From the NCBI GenBank assembly GCA_035518715.1, contig DATIXJ010000033.1, forward strand, positions 1 to 12,815: a DNA stretch of 12,815 bases. The letters run 5' to 3'. The position numbers and the translations under genes are program-made. This stretch comes from DATIXJ01 sp035518715. Lineage in GTDB: Bacteria; Bacteroidota; Ignavibacteria; UBA10030; SZUA-254. Under the pieces are notes generated by a model that did no database searches, had not been told where the DNA came from, and saw only the letters and a list, made by a program, of their open reading frames with translations. Of the stretch, positions 1 to 7,037 are shown piece after piece (position 1 is the first letter of the stretch; every line of letters starts with the position of its first letter).

Positions 1-915
1 TGGAACAAGCGGAATACCCCCGCACTCCAGACGTCGATTCGGTATTTCAAAGATGCCATCCGCAAAGATGAGAAGTACGCACTCGCGTGGACCGGTCTGG
101 CAGATGCCTACAGCCTGCTCAGTGAGGACTCAAGTCTTAAACGGGAAGAAACGTATCCAAAAGCGCGGGAGGCAGTAGAAAAAGCAATCGCCCTGGACGA
201 CCAGCTCGCCGAAGCACATGCATCACTTGCGAGTGTCATGATGCTCTGGGAATGGGACTGGGAAAATTCCGGGAAGGAGTTTCGCCGTGCAATCGAGCTG
301 AAGCCAAATTATGCAACAGCTCATCATTGGTATTCCGAATGGTTTCTCTATACGGGGAGGATTCCCGAGGCAATAGCGGAAATCTCGCATGCATCCCTCC
401 TCGATCCGCTCTCTCCCGCAATCCTCAAGGACAAAGGGATGACGCTCTACTATGCGGGGCAATACGACGCTGCACTTGAGGAAGGAAGAAAGACGCTCGA
501 ACTCGATCCCGGATTCGCACAGGGACATCGTCTTCTCTCACTGGCCTACCAGGGCAAGAAGATGTATGCAGAGGCATTCACGGAGAACAGAAAATGGGAA
601 GAAACAGGCGGAGCCCGACTCGAAGCACGTCTTGCCGAGGCACAGCTTCTCGCCGTTTCCGGAAAGAAAGCAGAGTGCGTCGCTATCCTGAAGAGCGTCA
701 ATCGTGATGAGCTGGACAGCGGTGCCGCATTCCGCTGCATGGCTCTCGTTCACACCGCATTGGGAGAACCCGACCTTGCATTTCAGTGGCTCGAGAAGGC
801 CTATGCTCTTCACGCGATGCCGCTATTCACACTCAAGATCGATCCGAAATTTGCTCCTCTTCGCACTGATCCGCGCTACCAATCACTCATGAAGAAGGTT
901 GGGTTGGAATCGTAG
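1..915 (+). CDS. TPR-repeat protein, C-terminal part (5' end outside window)
   Basis: The frame is open from the first base to a TAG at 913-915, giving 304 residues. The first in-frame ATG (238) lies inside a repeat, so it is not the start. Tandem tetratricopeptide repeats are visible, about five to six units of 34 residues. Examples are FKDAIRKDEKYALAWTGLAD, VEKAIALDDQLAEAHASLAS and FRRAIELKPNYATAHHWYSE. The WDW...EFRRAIELKPNYATAHHWY stretch, and the ending DPKFAPLRTDPRYQSLMKKV, are typical of long proteins with an N-terminal Ser/Thr kinase, winged-helix or cyclase-like domain and a C-terminal TPR array. That N-terminal domain is not in the window, so the function is open: protein binding within a signalling protein is inferred. 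It converges on the large gene ending at 1082. A relic of a close paralogue ends at 5127. Confidence 0.85.
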   Translation, partial: WNKRNTPALQTSIRYFKDAIRKDEKYALAWTGLADAYSLLSEDSSLKREETYPKAREAVEKAIALDDQLAEAHASLASVMMLWEWDWENSGKEFRRAIELKPNYATAHHWYSEWFLYTGRIPEAIAEISHASLLDPLSPAILKDKGMTLYYAGQYDAALEEGRKTLELDPGFAQGHRLLSLAYQGKKMYAEAFTENRKWEETGGARLEARLAEAQLLAVSGKKAECVAILKSVNRDELDSGAAFRCMALVHTALGEPDLAFQWLEKAYALHAMPLFTLKIDPKFAPLRTDPRYQSLMKKVGLES

Positions 916-988
916 GCCGTTCACTATCCCCCGTCAGCCAGGTGAATATCCCGAATGGATCTGAGCACACATCTCAATCAGTCAGGGG

Positions 989-1005
989 GTAGATAATCGA
1001 TCTAC
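989..1005 (+). terminator. Hairpin downstream of TPR gene, possible terminator
   Basis: Perfect inverted repeat GTAGAT (989-994) / ATCTAC (1000-1005) with a 5-base loop, 73 bases after the TPR stop codon. A run of G before the left arm and CTCC after the right arm could extend it imperfectly. There is no clear T-run after it, so termination of the plus-strand gene is only a guess. Confidence 0.25.
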
Positions 1006-1025
1006 ACTCCTTATCTCTGGGTAGA

Positions 1026-1057
1026 CAAAACCCCGACTTATCATTGCCGGGGTTGTG
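1026..1057 (-). terminator. Intrinsic terminator of the BNR/T9SS gene
   Basis: Arms AACCCCG (1029-1035) and CGGGGTT (1048-1054) pair perfectly. Two further pairs follow beyond one mismatch (1026-1027 with 1056-1057), and the loop is 12 bases. Read on the minus strand, the stem ends in GGGG followed by TTTTGTCT, a usable T-tract, and lies about 28 bases beyond the stop codon at 1082-1084. The plus-strand T-tract is poor, so it mainly serves the minus-strand gene. Confidence 0.6.
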
Positions 1058-1081
1058 ATATTCGAGTGAATAGTTTTAATA

Positions 1082-4000
1082 CTACTTGACCAGAATCATC
1101 TTCCTGACCTGAGTGAACGATCTCGAAGGATCACGAATACTCGTCGCCTCCATCCGGTAAAAGTACACGCCGCTTGAATAGCTCGACGCGTTCCACCGTA
1201 CGGATTTATATCCCGATTGCTCTATTCCATTCACAAGTTCCACAACAGTTTGCCCCAGAATATTAAAGATCTTCACAGACACCCGGCTGGTGGTGGGTAA
1301 GTCATATCTGATTGTTACCGACGGATTGAATGGATTTGGATAACACTGAACCAGCGAATAGTCGGTTGGAACAATATTCTGCCCAGGTTCCGCCGATTCC
1401 TCCGGGGCTGATGGCGGCCGTTCTCCGCTGGAGACAACAGTGATACGGTTCTTCGCGGGCATCGCACCGACCGAAGAAAGGATCAGCATGCCGGGTTGAC
1501 TCACCTTTGCCCAGTAACCTCTTCCCGGCTGAATGGTATCCGTAATGAAATAGCTTCCATTGTAACCAAAAAACTCTGACGTCGCCATCCCCCCCGGATT
1601 TGATGTGATGTCCTGCACCTGCAAGGGATAACTGATGGAACCGATGAGATTCCAGCCTTCATCCATTTTTACGCTGTCTGCGGTTATGACTTCTCCCAGC
1701 ATTGGGAAGGTCTGTGCATAATCAAACTTGAGCCAGTATCCTGCCCCGGGGGTAATGGAATCCGAACAAACGTAACTCCCCCGGAATGAAAACGCGCATG
1801 ATCTAGCTGTCGGGAACAGCATGTTCTTTTCATAATCCCCTGATAAGAGGGGGAACGAGACAATGTTCCACCGATTATCAACGCTCAGGGATAGAACAGG
1901 AGCCCCTTCGGAGAAATACGCCACAATCGAGTGACTCGTCACTATTCGGGAGAACCTGTAGACCAGAACAGGACCATGTCTCACCCCATCCACAATTATG
2001 CTGTCAATGTGATTTCCGCTGTCGGGGGTTATCGTGAACTCCATGTTCTGTCCATAATGAACAGGCACCACTCCCGATGGAATAATTGTTCCGGGTCCAG
2101 CGGCTCCAGACGTGATCGTGCATGGATTCACCGTAAACGTCGCCCGGATTGTGTGAGGCGCGATGACATCGAAGAATGTATAACTCGTAGTCGAATCGAC
2201 TTTCAAACCATCTACAATAACGCTGTCAACGCGATAGCCGTCATTCGGAACGATCAGAAATTGCTGTTTTGCCCCCTGGCCAACAGGCACTAAACCTGCG
2301 GGGAACACATGGCCGTTCTCTCCCGATAAAACACTGACCATGTATGAAGTGTGGGAAGGGATCATCTCCGACAACGGGCGCCTCCATACGCCGTCTGAGA
2401 CGCCTGCAAAGAGGTTTGTTCCATTTTCCGCCAATGACGCGGCACCCTCTCCACCGCCGTTCAGGGAGTTCGGTGCGAGAATCCGGGCAGATTTGTTCAA
2501 CTCTTCGCCGGGATTGCGATTCATGATCCGATTGTTGGTAGGACGGCTACTGCCGTTCTCTTCCGGAACAAATTTGACCAAACCCGGAGAGAGAGAGGAG
2601 CTGCGAGCGGATGATGGACTACGGCTCACTGCAGTCCAGCTGTCACCATAGTCAGTCGATAGGAGAACCCCCCCATCCCAATTGCACGCAAAAAGGTCCA
2701 CACCTCCTGAGTCGTTATTGGCCAGCGTAAGAACCTGACCCTCATAACCGAGGGAGCTCCAACTGGCACCATAGTCCATCGAGCGATAAACCCCATTCCA
2801 ACCTGCAGCAAATACGTAACTTCCTGTAGCGACCATCGAGAGCACCCACGGACGTGGCTCGTCGGCCGGAGGGTTGTCGGCTTCAGTCCATGTCGCTCCG
2901 CCATCGGTCGAGAGAAAGATTCCATAACCGGTACCCGCGATGAGATTCGTCCCGCTGAGTGCAAAACAGAGGAGCGGCTCCGAATGATGTGGGTCACCCG
3001 AAAAGCTTCCGAGAAACTTCCAATGTGAACCGTAGTCAGTAGAACTGTAGACCCCATCGTCCCAGGACGTACCAGCCAACTCGAATGTCCCACTTCCGGT
3101 ATCAAATGCTGCCGCGGCGGTCACGCACGTCCAGGCAAATCCACTGTCCACTCTCGTCCACCAGTTACCGTTGTCAGTTGACCGAAAGAGCCCATCGCAC
3201 CAGGTTCCGGCAAAAACGAACGTACCCGTGCTGCTGTTCGCGGTGGCTATCGCCGTAACCATCGTAGTCGTTAGTCCTCTGTTGACACGTAGCCAGCTGG
3301 CTCCATTATCCATCGAACGGAACAGTCCGTCGTAGTTCATCGCCGCATATACCTCATGACCCTCCTCATTAGCAGCAAGCGTCACCACCCAAACCGCTAC
3401 GATGCCGCTATCGGCCGCCGTCCATGTCAGTCCGCCATCTGCCGACCGAAAAATACCCGTGGTAGTTCCGGCAAACAGATAGGCGCTGGTGTTCGCAAAG
3501 CAGTACACCCCAAACCGGGCAAACTCCGTACTGACCGCAGACCAAGTTGTCCCATTATCTGTTGACCGAAACACTGACGTATCATTCACAGCCAGGATCG
3601 CACTTCCATTTGGCACCGCACCAACCTGACGCACCTCCACAACGCCTCCAAGTCCATTTGAGACATTGGACCACGTTTCTCCGTGATCTGTGGAGCGCCA
3701 TACATCGCCGCAGAAATTAGCAAACAGTTCTTTGATTCCGCCGTAATCACAGACGGCACATGAGGTCGCGCGACACCCCATTCCGGAATGGGTCCAGCTC
3801 ATTCCGTTGTCCGTCGACCGATAGAGGTCTTCCCCTGTGGCGGCGTAGATGTAATTCACACCTTCATCCACCACACTGACCACGAGAGCTCCCCCCGGGT
3901 CAATCAGGATGCTGTCGAGCTGGATCCATACCGAATCTCGAGCGGCGGATCGAAACACGCCGTGGTCTGTTCCCGCAAAGACATAGTCCATTCCCCCTTC

Positions 4001-4408
4001 GCTTACAGTGGCGAGTGATTTTACACTGATGGGGTATGGAATGGATGACGAACAGCCTGCGTTAAGGCCATGTGGCTGCCAAGTCACACCGTCATCCGTA
4101 GATACATAAAGCCCCCAATGTGTCCCTGCGAATACGATGCTGCCCTGGGCATCATCCACCTCTGCAAGAGCCGAGACAGTATAGTCACAGGGGCCGACAA
4201 TGAGATCCGGGAGGTACTTTGACCAGGTTGAACCGTTATCCGCCGAACGGTAAGCACCAAAGTACAGCGTCCCAGCAATGAGGTTGGTGCCGCTGACGGT
4301 GAAGCATTGAATTGATCCGCCGTACGGACCTTGCGTTTGCACCCACTGGGCAACGAGCAAGGATGTGCCAAGAATCTACAGTCCAATTAAAAGCGATAGA
4401 CGTTTCAT
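1082..4408 (-). pseudogene. Secreted BNR-repeat / InlB B-repeat protein with T9SS sorting domain, interrupted by amber codon 11
   Basis: The natural start is ATG at 4408, with GGAGG four bases upstream. It opens a signal peptide, MKRLSLLIGL-stop-ILGTSLLVAQ, in which codon 11 is TAG (4376-4378). The rest of the frame is open down to TAG at 1082-1084, about 1108 residues if the stop were a sense codon. Domains, in approximate residues: 13 BNR/Ycf48-like units with the core (F/Y)RSTDNGxTW (30-600); a Ser/Asn/Gly-rich insertion (597-655) before a last unit ending SDGVWRRPLSEM; two InlB B-repeats (690-835) with VDSVIVDGLKVDS and IDSIIVDGVRHG; a duplicated GWN/RWN...GYW module (840-980); and a type A T9SS sorting domain (1015-1108) with CYPNPFNPSVTIRYDLP. 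Such proteins are exported by Sec and then moved to the surface by the Por system. As written, translation from 4408 stops after 10 residues. Starting at TTG 4360 would lose the signal peptide. A TTG (Leu) to TAG change or a sequencing error would explain it. Confidence 0.85.
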
Positions 4409-5055
4409 AATCCCTCCGCAATTCATAGTCGCTTCTTAACTTTCATTCATCACACGGTAAATCGTTGAGCTGTCGGTTGGTAAGTTTGCTGCGATAGTCG
4501 ATTGGCAGTCCGCCGGATAGTTGTTCCTTTGCGTAGCCCCGATCCCGTGGATGGAAGGGGCAACAAGGGGACAATTGAGGCCGCTGGAGACCTAAGGGAA
4601 GCGTGTGGTTCTCATCAAAATGATCGCATCCTCCGCCGGGCACGAAATTTCTCCGCGCTTCACTGCAGCTGGCAGTCAGACCGCCGAGCGGCGTAAAAAA
4701 ATACACATTCAGCATTCGAGCCCTCTCCTGCACGCCATGCCCTCCGCTTAAAATGGTGGAGATCCGCAAAGTTAAAAATCTCTTTAGAAAGTACCGAGGT
4801 TCATACGCGCCGTAGCGGCTTGGTAGGGAGCAAAGGTGGGAGGAACCAACTGTTCCTTCGTTCAACTATCAGGTCGCGTTCAAAACATCCAAAGAGCTAT
4901 CCTGGAGGTCTCATTCAGGGAATATTACCTCTCAGGTCTGCTGCGCGAACCCACACCTGATCAAAGGAAATTTAACAAGAACCCTTCACAATGTCAATAC
5001 TCACGGAAGATGCGATATTCTACGTGATCCCGTGCCGTGGGGATAACCCGACTCC
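4409..5055. other. Gene-empty stretch, possibly decayed DNA
   Basis: About 650 bases between the broken T9SS gene and the TPR relic. Reading frames up to 140 codons exist (for example minus strand 4443-4865), but they are rich in Cys, Pro and Arg, resemble no family I recognise, and lack a convincing ribosome site. The part next to 4408 should contain the promoter of the minus-strand gene, yet no clear -10/-35 pair or Bacteroidota-type TAnnTTTG box is seen there. The presence of a TPR gene remnant just beyond it suggests that some of this DNA is degraded former coding sequence. Confidence 0.4.
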
Positions 5056-5127
5056 CCGAAGTTTGCCCAGCTCCGCACTGATCCGCGCTATCAATCTCTG
5101 ATGAAGAAGATCGGCCTACAACCATAG
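5020..5127 (+). pseudogene. Relic of the 3' end of a second TPR gene
   Basis: Positions 5056-5127 translate as PKFAQLRTDPRYQSLMKKIG followed by LQP and TAG. This matches the last 23 residues of the TPR gene at 1-915 (844-915) at 19 positions. At DNA level 56 of 72 bases agree, stop codon included. Of the 16 differences, 11 fall in third codon positions, which suggests that the two copies diverged as functional genes before this one was lost. Upstream in the same frame, LRDPVPWG resembles the DPxxxWLKVDPKF segment common in this family but is cut by TAA at 5044-5046. No further homologous sequence was found upstream, so most of the gene is gone. The upstream limit of the relic is approximate. 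Confidence 0.7.
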
Positions 5128-5243
5128 TCCGACTGATCTGTCCCCGCGTTGTTCACAACTCCCGTCTGCCTGTTATCAAATTGTTAACTGTTCCAAAACC
5201 CTTGCCCTTATCCCGGGGAATCCCTAACTTCGTTGATCAGGTT

Positions 5244-5254
5244 CGGAAGTTCCG
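5244..5254. repeat. Short palindrome upstream of STAS gene
   Basis: CGGAA-G-TTCCG, a perfect 5+1+5 inverted repeat 35 bases before the likely STAS start codon. It could be a small operator or leader hairpin. Short palindromes of this size also arise by chance. Confidence 0.2.
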
Positions 5255-5289
5255 CCCATCAACAATACAATTCATACACGGTACAACTG

Positions 5290-5649
5290 ATGAAGGTCTC
5301 TGTTTCACCGATAGAAACCGATGTCCACAGAGTCTCTCTGGAAGGTTACATGGATATCGCCGGAGCAGATGAGATCGATCTCCAGCTTACTGCACTCACG
5401 TCCACCGATTGTCAGTTTCTCATCGCAGATCTTTCCAGCGTCTCGTTTATGGCTTCAATCGGCATCGGTACACTAATGAGATGCGTTAAGGCAGTCCGGC
5501 TGCGGGGAGGAAATATGGTTTTCTTCAATCCACAACCTCAGGTCCGGCAGGTTCTTGAAAAGACGATGATTCATCAGATCGTTCCCATTGTTTCCGATCT
5601 TCAGGAGGCATGCAGGGTTGTACGGGAAACACCTCCCGCAATACGGTAG
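5290..5649 (+). CDS. STAS-domain protein (anti-sigma factor antagonist type)
   Basis: A 119-residue protein made of a single STAS domain, the usual length for SpoIIAA/RsbV-like antagonists. Seen in order: an N-terminal strand with VHRVSLEGYMDIAGADEID, the central IADLSSVSFMASIGIGTLMR, and the later GGNMVFFNPQPQVRQVLE. The phosphorylation loop is ASIG, against DSSG in SpoIIAA. The first Ser (residue 56), the one phosphorylated in the family, is kept. In the family the unphosphorylated antagonist binds an anti-sigma kinase and frees a sigma factor or other partner; that role is inferred here. I chose ATG 5290 (MKVSVSP) because the domain begins right after it. An ATG at 5233 would add 19 residues unlike the family. 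No clear Shine-Dalgarno is seen at 5290. No kinase or phosphatase partner lies in the window. It converges with the gene ending at 5700. Confidence 0.8.
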   Translation: MKVSVSPIETDVHRVSLEGYMDIAGADEIDLQLTALTSTDCQFLIADLSSVSFMASIGIGTLMRCVKAVRLRGGNMVFFNPQPQVRQVLEKTMIHQIVPIVSDLQEACRVVRETPPAIR

Positions 5650-5658
5650 CCCGCCATT

Positions 5659-5698
5659 ATATTCCGCCTGTTCCGAAGATTCTGCGGAGCGGGAATAT
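5659..5698. terminator. Inverted repeat between convergent genes, possible two-way terminator
   Basis: ATATTCCGC (5659-5667) pairs with GCGGGAATAT (5689-5698) as nine base pairs with one bulged G. It fills the 50-base gap between the STAS stop codon and the nucleotidyltransferase stop codon, where a shared terminator is expected. The A/T base of the stem could act as a short U-tract in either direction, but there is no long T-run. Confidence 0.4.
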
Positions 5699-5699
5699 T

Positions 5700-6686
5700 C
5701 TACGGAAGGCGCGTTCCCTGAAATTGGCCGGGTCCGTTTTCTGCTTTCCTTTCCGGAGAACCGGGCTCAATCGAACCATGGATCTTCAGATGCAAACGCT
5801 CCACATCCCTCAAAACCCGGCATTCTTCTCCCCAGTCGCTCCAGTATACATCTCGCATTTCCAGTACATGTAGATACTCGGTACACGTCTCCAGCACCGC
5901 TTTCGAGAAATTCAGGGAAGGAAGCGCAGGATAGATGAGGTTGAGGAGATTCTCTTTTTCCGCGGTATCAGTAACTTTTGTGATATCATTCAGAATAGTG
6001 AATGTTTCCGGAACTGTCGCGCGGAATATGGAAAGGAGGGAGCTCGCGCTTGCGGCCATCACGAGCGTATTACAGACGCAGCCATCCCGGAACAGTATTT
6101 GGGAAGTCGAGAGATCGGGTTTTTCCCAAAACCGTCTGATCCGGTACACCGTGAGGTTCCACGGGTTCTGAACGGGTTCATTCTTTTCGATCCAGCCGTA
6201 TCCCGGCTCGATAGAGGAAGGATGGCTTCCGAGCAGGACAACGGAATTGCTGTGCATCCCGGCAAACTGGAAGGCGCCCGCAACGTACCGCATGAATCTT
6301 GCTTCATCCCAGATGAAATGGTCTGACGGGAAAATTCCGACAATGGCGTGCGGGTCCCTGCGATAAATGTGAAGCAGCGGAAGAAGAATGCCGTTGACGG
6401 TTTCACGGCCGCATGGCTGTACGATGATCGTCGCCGGGGGTTGACCCTGAAGTTGGGTTTGGACTTCGCGCAGGTGAGACCGGTTGACGATTGTCAGAAT
6501 CCTCTCCCGGGGCATCAACGACCTCGCTCTGTCGAGGGTATGGCGCAACATCGAGCGCGTACCTACGATAGAGCAGTACTGCTTCGGACGGACAAAGCCG
6601 TAGATTCTCTTGATGAAGTGCTGTAACCTTGTGCCTTCTCCCCCGGAAAGAATAATCCCCCACTGCCGCGCGCGCGTAAAATGCAT
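5700..6686 (-). CDS. Sugar-phosphate nucleotidyltransferase, mannose-1-phosphate guanylyltransferase-like
   Basis: A 328-residue enzyme of the NDP-sugar pyrophosphorylase fold, expected to join a sugar 1-phosphate and an NTP into NDP-sugar plus diphosphate in the cytoplasm, supplying glycan or lipopolysaccharide synthesis. The signature WGIILSGGEGTRL (about residues 9-21) is the nucleotide-binding loop, and RPKQYC follows with the family Lys. Further on come IFPSDHFIW (PADH-like), EPGYGWIEKN (ETGYGYIE-like), RRFWEKP (FVEKP-like), CNTLVM (WNTFVM-like, Trp replaced by Cys) and YWSDWGEE near the C-terminus. It lacks the C-terminal cupin of bifunctional ManC/AlgA proteins. The sugar and nucleotide cannot be fixed from sequence alone; GDP-mannose is the best guess. 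The ATG at 6686 has AGGAGAA a few bases upstream. It stands alone: no glycosyltransferase or polysaccharide gene is adjacent. Confidence 0.82.
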   Translation of the reverse strand: MHFTRARQWGIILSGGEGTRLQHFIKRIYGFVRPKQYCSIVGTRSMLRHTLDRARSLMPRERILTIVNRSHLREVQTQLQGQPPATIIVQPCGRETVNGILLPLLHIYRRDPHAIVGIFPSDHFIWDEARFMRYVAGAFQFAGMHSNSVVLLGSHPSSIEPGYGWIEKNEPVQNPWNLTVYRIRRFWEKPDLSTSQILFRDGCVCNTLVMAASASSLLSIFRATVPETFTILNDITKVTDTAEKENLLNLIYPALPSLNFSKAVLETCTEYLHVLEMRDVYWSDWGEECRVLRDVERLHLKIHGSIEPGSPERKAENGPGQFQGTRLP

Positions 6687-6781
6687 ATCCCGTTCTCCTC
6701 AAGATCATACCGCCTCCTCTTCCAGTTCTCTCTTCACATGCAGTATCAAGAAGTCGCGGGAATACCCTCGCTAATGTTCAT

Positions 6782-6853
6782 TTGACCCTACCGTTTCGAC
6801 CATTACGCACCTGGATAGTTTAACGGAAGTTTGACCCCTTTCCTCCGGGTCAA
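6782..6853. repeat. Repeated TTGACCC sites including a perfect inverted pair
   Basis: TTGACCC occurs at 6782-6788 and 6831-6837, and inverted as GGGTCAA at 6847-6853. The last two form a perfect 7-bp inverted repeat with a 9-base spacer. They lie about 95-170 bases upstream of the start codon at 6686, a suitable place for a dimeric repressor or activator. TTGACC also resembles a -35 box, but no fitting -10 is seen. Confidence 0.35.
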
Positions 6854-6933
6854 TGATTGGAGCGAAGTCCTTTAGGGCAGAGTATTATGCTGACAGAATC
6901 GAAGGGAAACAGCCGATCGGTAGCAGGCACGCG

Positions 6934-7008
6934 ATGTGGAATATCCTCCACCGTGCCTTCCTCTTCATCGTGGTGATCGGCACGATCAGTTCTCTTGCCG
7001 GAGAATGA
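6934..7008 (+). other. 24-codon ORF encoding a signal-peptide-like segment
   Basis: ATG at 6934 to TGA at 7006-7008. The peptide starts MWNILHRAFLFIVVIGTISS and ends in LAGE: a basic residue, a hydrophobic core and an A-G-E cleavage-like end. It could be a small membrane peptide, the remnant of a lost exported protein, or chance. No good ribosome site lies just upstream (GAAGGG is about 25 bases away). Confidence 0.2.
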
Positions 7009-7037
7009 GACCGAACGGGCCGGTGCAACTGACCGCC

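Larger units (their letters stand above)
6687..7037. other. Intergenic region upstream of the nucleotidyltransferase gene
   Basis: About 350 bases between two minus-strand genes. It should hold the terminator of the gene ending at 7038 and the promoter of the gene starting at 6686. I see repeated TTGACCC sites (6782-6853), a CCGATCGG palindrome (6913-6920) and a 24-codon ORF on the plus strand (6934-7008). No clean terminator follows the stop at 7038; a weak CCGG-based inverted repeat lies near 6996-7025. No RNA gene or known riboswitch was recognised. Confidence 0.5.

Noticed and set aside
2626..3105. 159-codon minus-strand frame within the BNR region
   Set aside because: It is an alternative frame of the same strand; the BNR frame carries all the repeat signatures.
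2640..4260. Possible tandem DNA repeats or CRISPR-like array in the BNR region
   Set aside because: The recurring short words reflect the protein motif STDNGxTW with varied codons and irregular spacing; there are no identical repeats or spacers.
4443..4865. 140-codon minus-strand frame in the gene-empty stretch
   Set aside because: No family resemblance, odd composition (Cys, Pro, Arg) and no supporting ribosome site; kept only as part of the unexplained region.
5233..5289. Earlier start codon for the STAS protein
   Set aside because: The extra 19 residues are unlike the family, whose domain begins right at MKVSVSP (5290).
6857..6891. Plus-strand promoter TTGGAG ... TATTAT ahead of the mini-ORF
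   Set aside because: The 20-base spacing is too long, the -35 is weak, and no secure gene follows.
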